From the NCBI RefSeq assembly GCF_024748615.1, contig NZ_CP087168.1, forward strand, positions 3,472,001 to 3,536,000: a stretch of DNA of 64,000 nucleotides. The letters run 5' to 3'. Each line of letters starts with the position of its first letter. Position 1 is the first letter of the stretch. This document shows positions 45,142-51,947 of this stretch, piece after piece. A program made the position numbers and the translations under genes. This DNA comes from Pseudomonas sp. B21-048 (lineage in GTDB: Bacteria; Pseudomonadota; Gammaproteobacteria; Pseudomonadales; Pseudomonadaceae). The notes under the pieces are model-generated. The model was not told where the DNA came from, made no database searches, and saw nothing but the letters and a program-made list of their open reading frames with translations.

Positions 45142-45941
45142 GCCATGGCCTCCTCTTCTGCAAACACTCTGTCCGTGGTGATAATGCCTCGCGCCTTGAG
45201 TTCCTTTTTGACCTGAGCGTACCAATCGTCTGCGCCCAGTTCGAAATGCTCATTGAGCGTTTCCACCAGAGTGCCTACCGAAGTTTGTCGTGCACCGATC
45301 GCCAGGCGACAGAGCGCGGGCTCCAGGTTGGCCAACGACACGACATTGCCATCGGACTCCAGATCCTTCGCCAGAAGCATCTCCCAGCCGATGAAGTAAT
45401 CAAGACCTTCATTGCGCAGTTGATTGATCTCGCTTTGAACGCGCGGCTGCGAGGGCGAGTCCTTGATGCCGATGACCCTGGGTAACTGGGCAATGGCAAG
45501 TAAGGTCTCGAAGGTCTTCTCGTTACCGGATAACGCCGACTCGTTGTAGATGAAAATGTCCAGGGAAATGGCGTCATGTACTGCGCGGTAATGCTCAATG
45601 ATATCTTGCTGGCTTGTGCCTGAAGCAAAAGGCGAAGTAAACATGACCGCCTGGGCACCCAATTCCTGGGCCTGCAGTGCATATTCGATCACCTCGGCCG
45701 TCGTAGCACGTTCGATGCCAGCAATCACCGTTTTATCCTGCGCATGGGCCAATGTCAGTTCCAGCATACGCCGCCAGTCCTCCCTCCCCAGCCGCCAGCC
45801 TTCACCGGATGTCAAACAAGGTATGTACCCATCGACAAACGGCCGCGAGCAATGCAATAGCCGGTGCACACTGGCTTCACAGATGCGCGACTGCTCATCG
45901 AGGGGAGAGATCAGAGGCACGAAAATATTCTTACCGGACAT
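45138..45941 (-). CDS. rohR: DapA-fold retro-aldolase, RohR-like (267 aa)
   Basis: A class I aldolase of the dihydrodipicolinate synthase family with Schiff-base Lys160 (VIGIKDSPS) and proton-relay Tyr132 (DIFIYNESA). The N-terminal GxxPCLTSGEG loop replaces the usual TTGE. AGGAGG lies eight bases before ATG 45941. In azomycin formation the aldolase cleaves 4-hydroxy-2-ketoarginine to guanidinoacetaldehyde and pyruvate, consistent with its place between the other Roh homologues. Overlaps of 11 and 4 bases with its neighbours show tight coupling. Confidence 0.83.
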   Translation of the reverse strand: MSGKNIFVPLISPLDEQSRICEASVHRLLHCSRPFVDGYIPCLTSGEGWRLGREDWRRMLELTLAHAQDKTVIAGIERATTAEVIEYALQAQELGAQAVMFTSPFASGTSQQDIIEHYRAVHDAISLDIFIYNESALSGNEKTFETLLAIAQLPRVIGIKDSPSQPRVQSEINQLRNEGLDYFIGWEMLLAKDLESDGNVVSLANLEPALCRLAIGARQTSVGTLVETLNEHFELGADDWYAQVKKELKARGIITTDRVFAEEEAMA

Positions 45942-46449
45942 ACTGGAAGTCCTCCTGCTCAATCGACATTTCACGGGACTGCTCGTACAGACTCTGCAGT
46001 TTCTCGGGAAATGCGGGGCTCGAAATCGATGGCGGGAACGATTGCAGGAAAGGCTTCAACGCGCTCAACTCGCGCAACGAATCATCGTGGGTGAAAAATG
46101 GGCGCTGATGCTCGACCACTTGGGCAGCCAATAATTTTTTCTCGACACTCAGATGGGCCCAGTCAGTCTCCTGGCAAGCGCGCTTCAAGACTTTATTGCA
46201 GTAGCCCTGGCGCTGGATGTTCATGTCTGTATGGAGGACGTCCATGAAGGGGTAGTAGACATCCTGCAAATGGCGACTCTTCTTCCAGATAATGGCATCG
46301 CATATCCCGATCTGGCCGAAACTCATCAGCACCTGACGCGAATAGAATGCGCTGAAAAAACTCAGAGATTTTGCGCGAACATCTGGATCGCTATGGTGCA
46401 TGCCCATGAAAACAGAGGCATCGATAACAGGAATGGCGCCATCAGTCAT
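45931..46449 (-). CDS. rohQ: DUF6190-like protein, candidate RohQ cyclodehydratase (172 aa)
   Basis: Begins MTDGAIPVIDASVFMGMHHS, with an Asp in a PIN-like first strand, and continues SFFSAFYSRQVLMSFGQIGI and CDAIIWKKSRHLQDVYYPFM. I recall such proteins as DUF6190, found in actinobacterial biosynthetic clusters. In the Roh pathway one protein without an obvious enzyme signature converts guanidinoacetaldehyde to 2-aminoimidazole by cyclodehydration, and this gene occupies that slot by elimination. It overlaps rohP by 8 and rohR by 11 bases. Confidence in the function is lower than for its neighbours. Confidence 0.7.
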   Translation of the reverse strand: MTDGAIPVIDASVFMGMHHSDPDVRAKSLSFFSAFYSRQVLMSFGQIGICDAIIWKKSRHLQDVYYPFMDVLHTDMNIQRQGYCNKVLKRACQETDWAHLSVEKKLLAAQVVEHQRPFFTHDDSLRELSALKPFLQSFPPSISSPAFPEKLQSLYEQSREMSIEQEDFQYVR

Positions 46450-47617
46450 GATAGTGCTCCAGTGCAAGGGCGATGGTTTTGACCGCCTGTTCAAACTCTT
46501 CGGGTTTGCGGGCTAATGCCAGACGAATGTACTTCTGCCCCGCCTGCGGCTGACTCCAATAAAAGTACTTGCCTGGCAACACGTACACTTCGAACCCCAT
46601 CAGATACGCCTGCAAATCATCGGCCGTCACACCCTCGCGCAGGATTTCGAACCACGCGACACTGGTCTCGACCATGGGTAACACGTAACTTAAAAAATCA
46701 CCTTCCAAGTGGTGCCTGGCGGCTGTTCGATTGACTTCAAGCACGCAACGGACAGACTCGAAATCGTCTTCGCTGCTGTCTCGAATGTATTGGGTCACCA
46801 CGTTAAGAATGAATGGCGAGACGTTCAGCAGAACACTCGTCACAATGCTGTAGATATCGGCGTTAATGGCCTGACTGGACATGATCGTTGCGCACTTGGT
46901 GTCTTGCAGCGGCCAGGTTTTGCCGGTGTCTTCCATGATTATGTACTGGGTGCCGATGTCGTCCAGGATCGCATAAGCGTCGAATCGGCTGCCCCCTGCG
47001 ATCTTGAAAAACGCAGCAAAGCAAAAGTCCAGAATAAGCAGCTTGCCGTGGTCCTTGCAGTAACGCGCCACCTCCACAAAAGTATCGGCGCCTTTAGCAA
47101 ACATGCTCGAACCGGTCGGGTTGTTGGGATCCACCAGAAAAATCGCATCGACATTAGCTGCCGCCGTTTGGAGTTTTGCATAGACGTTTGCTGAAGACTG
47201 AAAAAGGCTCTCGTCCAGCGCAATCAATGGCACTTCCATGTGCTTGAGCAAGTCATGCAGGTTATCGAAGCACGGCTCGATCAGCCCCACGCTCATGTTG
47301 CGTTTGCGCAGATAGGTTGCGGTGATGTGCATCGCAATTGAAGCTGCATAGACCAGGTAAATTTCATCATGTCGCTTGAGCGCGTGCTCTTGACCATGAA
47401 AGGAGAAAAACGCCTGAATGAACTCTTGCTCACTCTGGTACTGACTACGGCTTTGGGCGCGATACCAGAGTTCGGGTAGGCGCTCGACGATCTGTCGCTG
47501 AGTGATGCTCTGGTCCTGGTGCGTATGGGCATCGGCCAGATTGAAGCGTGTTTTCAGGGCAGAAATTTCATGCTGGGTAATATCTTCTTTAACGTCGTGA
47601 CGGGCTACAACACTCAT
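46442..47617 (-). CDS. rohP: PLP-dependent L-arginine oxidase, RohP/MppP-like (391 aa)
   Basis: A fold-type I PLP protein that closely matches the MppP/RohP arginine oxidases: VGLIEPCFDN (110-119), VDPNNPTG (162-169), YCKDHGKLLILDFCFA (186-201), the PLP lysine K233 in MEDTGKTWPLQDTKCA, TSVLLNVSPF and VYVLPGKYFYWS. These enzymes use oxygen to convert L-Arg to 4-hydroxy-2-ketoarginine, the first step toward azomycin or enduracididine. It heads the operon. AGGA lies upstream of ATG 47617 and lux-box-like dyads lie 100-160 bases further up. Confidence 0.9.
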   Translation of the reverse strand: MSVVARHDVKEDITQHEISALKTRFNLADAHTHQDQSITQRQIVERLPELWYRAQSRSQYQSEQEFIQAFFSFHGQEHALKRHDEIYLVYAASIAMHITATYLRKRNMSVGLIEPCFDNLHDLLKHMEVPLIALDESLFQSSANVYAKLQTAAANVDAIFLVDPNNPTGSSMFAKGADTFVEVARYCKDHGKLLILDFCFAAFFKIAGGSRFDAYAILDDIGTQYIIMEDTGKTWPLQDTKCATIMSSQAINADIYSIVTSVLLNVSPFILNVVTQYIRDSSEDDFESVRCVLEVNRTAARHHLEGDFLSYVLPMVETSVAWFEILREGVTADDLQAYLMGFEVYVLPGKYFYWSQPQAGQKYIRLALARKPEEFEQAVKTIALALEHYHD

Positions 47618-47721
47618 ATTGTTATTCCTGTAGGAGTTAACTTAGTTATCTACGGAGATAGTCAGCTCACGGAGCCGCAGACAAACCCGGTTCAATAGTT
47701 AACGCTGCCCTATTGCTCTAC

Positions 47722-47741
47722 AACTGTACCTGAGTGCAGTT
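47722..47741. promoter_or_regulatory. Lux-box-like dyad 1
   Basis: AACTGTACCTGAGTGCAGTT is a 20-bp imperfect dyad (seven of ten positions pair), similar in size and CTG...CAG layout to LuxR-type operators. Its centre is about 114 bases upstream of rohP and 130 bases upstream of luxI. Confidence 0.6.
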
Positions 47742-47756
47742 TTGTGTTTTTTTTAA

Positions 47757-47776
47757 ACCTGTCTTTAGGTACAGTT
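47757..47776. promoter_or_regulatory. Lux-box-like dyad 2
   Basis: ACCTGTCTTTAGGTACAGTT, a second 20-bp dyad with CTGT/ACAG half-sites. Its right half (AGGTACAGTT) is the exact reverse complement of the left half of dyad 1, which supports a common binding protein. Its centre is about 94 bases upstream of luxI. Confidence 0.55.
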
Positions 47777-47860
47777 GTTTTCTGCATACTCAAGCGCCAT
47801 CCTGCTCGCGCGTTCAAAATCAATCCACGTTGTAGTACACGGACGGAAGTCATAAAACGC

Positions 47861-48490
47861 ATGGACAAGGTCAGCTTTTACAGCGTCGATTATTCAGATG
47901 CCTCACCAGAACTAATGGGCAATCTATTCTGCTTAAGAAAAGAAATATTCGCCGACCGGTTGGACTGGCGCGTCATCGTTAACGAAGGCAGGGAAATTGA
48001 CGAGTATGACAACGCATTCTCAACGTATCTGGTAGGAATGTATGCAGGCATACCCTTGGCCAGCCTGCGCCTGATCAATACGCTGAACCCCTATATGGCA
48101 GAGGGACCCTTTCGCGGCTTTTTCAACTACGTGTTACCCAAAAACCAGCTGATCGCTGAGTCCAGCCGCTTTTTCGTGGACAAGACCCGCTCACGGGCTT
48201 TTGCGCTGACTCGAGTGCCGATCACTGAGATGTTGCTTCTGGCGATGCACAGCCATGCCGCTCGCCTGGGTCTGGACTCGATCATAACGGTGGTCAGCCA
48301 AGCCATGTCACGCATCGTCCTCAGGGCAGGATGGCATTACGAGATATTGGATACAGGCGAAGCTTCACCAGGAGAGAAAGTACTGTTGCTGAATATGCCC
48401 ATTCGTCCTGAAAACGATTGGCGGCTTAAAGAAGTGATCAATTCAAAGAACAATCATCCTTTGCACAAGTTGCTCGAAATCAACTGTTGA
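47861..48490 (+). CDS. luxI: LuxI-family acyl-homoserine-lactone synthase (209 aa)
   Basis: All invariant LuxI-family residues are present: R26, F30 and W36 (LRKEIFADRLDWRV), D47 and D50 (GREIDEYDNAFS), R70, F84, E100 and R103 (IAESSRFFVD). The start ATG 47861 follows GGAAG. The enzyme makes an N-acyl-homoserine lactone from S-adenosylmethionine and an acyl-ACP; acyl length cannot be read from sequence. It is divergent from the azomycin operon and convergent with luxR, 19 bases between stops. The symbol is generic. Confidence 0.9.
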   Translation: MDKVSFYSVDYSDASPELMGNLFCLRKEIFADRLDWRVIVNEGREIDEYDNAFSTYLVGMYAGIPLASLRLINTLNPYMAEGPFRGFFNYVLPKNQLIAESSRFFVDKTRSRAFALTRVPITEMLLLAMHSHAARLGLDSIITVVSQAMSRIVLRAGWHYEILDTGEASPGEKVLLLNMPIRPENDWRLKEVINSKNNHPLHKLLEINC

Positions 48491-48509
48491 ACATGACTCC
48501 GGCATTAAT

Positions 48510-49238
48510 TCAGACCAGTCCCAAACTGACAGCCTTGTACACGGCTTGCTTGGCATTGCAGACCCTAAGCTTGTTTACTACATTCGCCATGTGGAATTTC
48601 ACGGTGCGCACGGAAATGGCATAAATCGCGGCGATTTCCCTGTAAGCCTTGCCCATGACAACCCACTTGAGCACGCCTAGTTCGCGATCCGAGAGCCCAG
48701 TCTCATCCCGCTCGGGAAAAAGCTCATTGAGGGAAAAACAATTCGTCAACCTGCTTTGAAACTGAACGAGCGTCATCTGAATTTCCGCCGCCCTACGCAT
48801 CATGAACTGCTCGAAGTCGTTACGACGGTCGGTATTGCTGATGCTCAGGGCGGCGAAAAGGCCATTAGCATCATGCAGATTAAAAGTCAAACCATCGGAT
48901 ATTCGATACTTCTCCGAGGACGCAAAAACTTCCTGGCCTTGCCCCGGTTCCCTGGATTCAAGTGCCTCACGCCAAAAGAACGGTGCTATACATTTCATGC
49001 CGTGTTTGATGACGGGGTCTATAAGATGATAACCCTCAGCTTTATATACATCGAGCCAGCGCTTCGGATAGTTGGAGAAAATTCTTGGCTTGACCTCACG
49101 TCCCTTGCAAGTGATGAAATAAGCATAATGACAGCCCTCTAGAGGTTGCAGACATTTCTCAAACTCACTTCTGAGTCGTTCATCCAATTCAGACTCGGCA
49201 CTTACCACTCCCCCGCCTTTCAAATATTGAGTGCTCAT
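48510..49238 (-). CDS. luxR: LuxR-family quorum-sensing transcriptional regulator (242 aa)
   Basis: An N-terminal autoinducer-binding domain has the conserved W61, Y65, D74, P75, W89 and G116 (RWLDVYKAEGYHLIDPV). A C-terminal GerE-type helix-turn-helix follows: GLSDRELGVLKWVVMGKAYR, EIAAIYAISVRTVKFHMANV. ATG 49238 follows GGGAG. It should bind the lactone made by the adjacent synthase and activate genes with lux boxes, most obviously luxI itself and the divergent roh operon. The symbol is generic. Confidence 0.9.
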   Translation of the reverse strand: MSTQYLKGGGVVSAESELDERLRSEFEKCLQPLEGCHYAYFITCKGREVKPRIFSNYPKRWLDVYKAEGYHLIDPVIKHGMKCIAPFFWREALESREPGQGQEVFASSEKYRISDGLTFNLHDANGLFAALSISNTDRRNDFEQFMMRRAAEIQMTLVQFQSRLTNCFSLNELFPERDETGLSDRELGVLKWVVMGKAYREIAAIYAISVRTVKFHMANVVNKLRVCNAKQAVYKAVSLGLV

Positions 49239-49406
49239 AAAAACTCCCTTTTTTATGGTTGCGGTTTAAAGTTTGCCCTGCAGCATCTCAAGTGATGGGG
49301 TTATTCAATCCAAGTCTGAATCCGTAGTAAAGACAAATCACCACTACACATGTTGCGATGGCTATTGAATCACTTATTGAAGCTGACGATATATAACCTG
49401 CCTATC

Positions 49407-49441
49407 GAAAAGCCGCCCTCCTCTGTGGAGTCAAGCGGCTT
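49407..49441 (-). terminator. Intrinsic terminator after the glutathione S-transferase gene
   Basis: A seven-base stem AAGCCGC/GCGGCTT (49410-49416 and 49435-49441) ends in TTTT on the minus strand, 30 bases downstream of the transferase stop. It isolates that gene from luxR. Confidence 0.65.
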
Positions 49442-49470
49442 GTGTCATCCAGCGTGATTCAGAAGCCGCG

Positions 49471-50109
49471 TCAGTCAGCAGGGCCATCGCGGGATTCCGC
49501 GAGCCCGGCTTGCACGGCAGGACGAGATTCAATTACCGCCAGCCAGCGCAATACATTCGTAAAAGGTGTGATATCCAAGTCAAGCTCCTCATAGGTGCGC
49601 AGCCAGGGAAACGCCGCGATATCGGCGATGGAATACTGGTCGGATGCCAGGTAAGTGTGCTCGCTCAGTTGCTTGTCCACCACGCCATAGATCCGCAGCG
49701 CCTCTTTGCGGTAACGCGCGATAGCTTCCTCATTGCGCGTCGTGGTGCCGTGCAAGAACCACCACAACTGGCCCAGCATCGGACCGATGGCCCCGACCTG
49801 GAAGAAAAGCCATTGTTGAACCACAAGTTGTTCGGCAGATGAACCAGGCTGCAGACGATCGAATTTCTGCGACAGGTGGCTCAGGATGGCAGCAGATTCG
49901 AAAACCGAAATGCCCGCCTGATGATCGACGATGGCAGGGATTTTTCCGTTGGGGTTTATCCGTAGAAACTCCGGTGAGTGCTGCCGCCCCCTGGACAAGT
50001 TGAACTTCACCTTTTCACAGTCAATTGCAGCTTCTTTGAGGAATATACTGATTTTTTGCCCGTTCGGTGTATCGGCCGTATACAACGTGATGGGGTAAGG
50101 CGCGCTCAT
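49471..50109 (-). CDS. Glutathione S-transferase, YfcG/YghU-like (212 aa)
   Basis: An N-terminal thioredoxin-like domain (ITLYTADTPNGQKISIFLKE, NPNGKIPAIVDHQAGISVFE with the Glu-Ser glutathione contact) is followed by the helical C-terminal domain (ADIAAFPWLRTYEELDLDIT). TPNGQK resembles the Nu-class (YfcG/YghU) start, which acts as a disulphide-bond reductase. ATG 50109 follows GGAG. Being next to the nitroimidazole cluster it might defend against reactive products, but that is speculative. Confidence 0.87.
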   Translation of the reverse strand: MSAPYPITLYTADTPNGQKISIFLKEAAIDCEKVKFNLSRGRQHSPEFLRINPNGKIPAIVDHQAGISVFESAAILSHLSQKFDRLQPGSSAEQLVVQQWLFFQVGAIGPMLGQLWWFLHGTTTRNEEAIARYRKEALRIYGVVDKQLSEHTYLASDQYSIADIAAFPWLRTYEELDLDITPFTNVLRWLAVIESRPAVQAGLAESRDGPAD

Positions 50110-50207
50110 TAGGGAACTCCAATACAGGGTAATGTCATTGCATTTGCAATCATATTGAGGCGTGCAGTATGGTGCAAGTACGACGGAACGCACGGAGATT
50201 TCAGGAT

Positions 50208-51311
50208 ATGATCGGCTTTTCCAGCTTCAATAAGACACCAGAGACCACTCTTGCCGCTCAGGCCTGCATCGATAAAATACGAAACCTGGCACAGCAATAC
50301 ACTGCTGGTTTTTCCTCGCCGCTCTACACCATGATTGATATCGCCAATCGACTGGAAAGGGATCCTGGAACGGCCAGACATATCTGGGTCATCCGGTCCA
50401 ACAACCAATCTCAAATCGATAGTTGTCACCCACGTATCAACGCCTGGCCACTGCGTTTTAGCCCTGCAGCCCGTGCCAGCGAAAAACCGCTGTTGTACCT
50501 GACCAGTTCTGCGACATCGGCCGAACTTTGCGCACTTTCGAACGAATCCGCCCACAGAGGCATTCTGTGCAATGACATAGAAACCCTGCCCTCTCGTTGG
50601 CCGAAGGGCGCCCACCCTTGGGTCTCGATCTGGCTGGCCGCCAATCCGCAATGCCTGCCCTTCGACCCCGCCAGCGGTGCCGAAGCGCACGCCATTGCGC
50701 TTGCTGCGTTGCAAAGCTTGTATGTGGAAGGCAATGACGGTTTCTATTACATGGCGCTTCACGATGAACCCAATGATTTCATCGCCCCTATCAGCCAACT
50801 CAGTGCGAGCCAGGCACTTAAGGGCATGTACAAGCTCAACGAGATAGATACAGATGCCGGGCAACCTCGGATTCGCTTGTTAGGCGCGGGGCTGGCCTTG
50901 CAGTCAGTGGTCTCAGCAGCGCAGATATTGCGTGATGACTGGGGTGTCGAAAGTGAACTCTGGAGCTGCCCCAGCTACACTCGCCTGGCCCGGGATGCAG
51001 ACAAGGCACAACGCTGGAACCGGATGCATCCGCATATGCCGCGGCGGTCTTCACATTTGCTCGACTGCCTGAGCGCCGATGATTGCCCGGTGGTCGCGGT
51101 GACCGGTTATGCCCAGCATGTCGCCGATCAGATCGGTGCGCATATCCAGTCACGATTCGTGGCGCTCGGCGCTGACTCAACCGAAACACCGCCGGGCAAA
51201 TCGTTGGATAAACGCTGGATTGTGGTCCTCGCTCTGCGCGCCTTGGCTGAGGAAGGTGCTATCGCGCAGACGCGCGTCGAACAGGCCATCGGCCGCTATC
51301 TGCTGCAATGA
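50208..51311 (+). CDS. Truncated pyruvate dehydrogenase E1-like protein, C-terminal domains only (367 aa)
   Basis: From about residue 165 the protein parallels the C-terminal part of AceE: ALQSLYVEGNDGFYYMALHD, ALKGMYKLNE, LLGAGLALQSVVSAAQILRD then DWGVESELWSCPSYTRLARD, and the end SRFVALGADSTETP...LDKRWIVVLALRALA. The N-terminal thiamine-diphosphate domain (GDG...N motif) is absent, so it cannot be a catalytic E1 alone. Residues 1-160 are weakly similar to the middle of E1, if at all. It is intact and encoded beside a full aceE paralogue. ATG 50208 is chosen over 50169 because of AGGA nearby. It may be a regulatory or scaffolding subunit; function unknown. Confidence 0.75.
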   Translation: MIGFSSFNKTPETTLAAQACIDKIRNLAQQYTAGFSSPLYTMIDIANRLERDPGTARHIWVIRSNNQSQIDSCHPRINAWPLRFSPAARASEKPLLYLTSSATSAELCALSNESAHRGILCNDIETLPSRWPKGAHPWVSIWLAANPQCLPFDPASGAEAHAIALAALQSLYVEGNDGFYYMALHDEPNDFIAPISQLSASQALKGMYKLNEIDTDAGQPRIRLLGAGLALQSVVSAAQILRDDWGVESELWSCPSYTRLARDADKAQRWNRMHPHMPRRSSHLLDCLSADDCPVVAVTGYAQHVADQIGAHIQSRFVALGADSTETPPGKSLDKRWIVVLALRALAEEGAIAQTRVEQAIGRYLLQ

Positions 51312-51322
51312 CCGGACAACGG

Positions 51323-51775
51323 TCAACTCGCTCGCCCACTGTTGCGCGCCGCCCTTGCGGCTCGCTCAAGCGCGTCACTGAAAAACCGCTGTTGCTCGAC
51401 ATCGAATTGCGACAAAAACAACTCGTCCACCGCCCCTTCATAGACTTGCCACATTTTTTTACGTAGCACTTTCCCGCTCTCGGTAATGGCGGCATACGCA
51501 CCACGGCCGTCATCGCTGGCACGGCTGCGTGTAACCAAGCCTTCGGCCTCCAGACGGTCCACCAACCGGGTGAGGTTGTAACGCTCGATCGCCATCACGT
51601 CAGCCAATTCGTTCATGCGCCGGGTGCCGTCAGGGCCGCTTTCCAGGCCCCATAGCGCGTCGTACCACGCGTAAGCCGGCAGTCCGGCGGCCGCCAGCCG
51701 ACGCTCGATTTCCCGGATCAGGCAGCGGTGAGCCCTGACGAATCTGAACCAGGTATCCGGATCGCTTGAAGACAT
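51323..51775 (-). CDS. MarR-family transcriptional regulator (150 aa)
   Basis: A winged helix-turn-helix is visible: RMNELADVMAIERYNLTRLV then DRLEAEGLVTRSRASDDGRG, flanked by dimerisation helices. It is convergent with the truncated E1 gene (11 bases between) and divergent from aceE. Two near-identical palindromes in the aceE upstream region are the likely operators, so it probably represses aceE and itself. Ligand unknown. Confidence 0.88.
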   Translation of the reverse strand: MSSSDPDTWFRFVRAHRCLIREIERRLAAAGLPAYAWYDALWGLESGPDGTRRMNELADVMAIERYNLTRLVDRLEAEGLVTRSRASDDGRGAYAAITESGKVLRKKMWQVYEGAVDELFLSQFDVEQQRFFSDALERAARAARNSGRAS

Positions 51776-51803
51776 GCATCACCCATTTCATGAAATCTAT
51801 TTA

Positions 51804-51817
51804 GTTGCAATTGTAGC
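51804..51817. promoter_or_regulatory. Probable MarR operator 1
   Basis: GTTGCAATTGTAGC differs from the perfect palindrome at 51845-51858 at only three positions and lies 29 bases from the MarR start codon. Confidence 0.5.
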
Positions 51818-51844
51818 GTGCAGCAGGCTAAGTTCTCGCATGTA

Positions 51845-51858
51845 GTTGCAGTTGCAAC
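51845..51858. promoter_or_regulatory. Probable MarR operator 2
   Basis: GTTGCAGTTGCAAC has perfect inverted halves GTTGCA/TGCAAC around a two-base centre. It is 41 bases from operator 1, about four helical turns, and 90 bases before the aceE start. Confidence 0.6.
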
Positions 51859-51947
51859 CACATATATTATTCAAGGTTGGCGTCGACCCACGCCCCTTAG
51901 CTAAGCACCAAACGACTCGGTGCTGCTGCACTGTCCAGGAGACGACG

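Noticed and set aside
47757-47776. Reading dyad 2 as a classic sigma-70 promoter element only
   Set aside because: The shared half-site with dyad 1 and the position between luxI and rohP make a LuxR-type site more likely, though the two uses are not exclusive.
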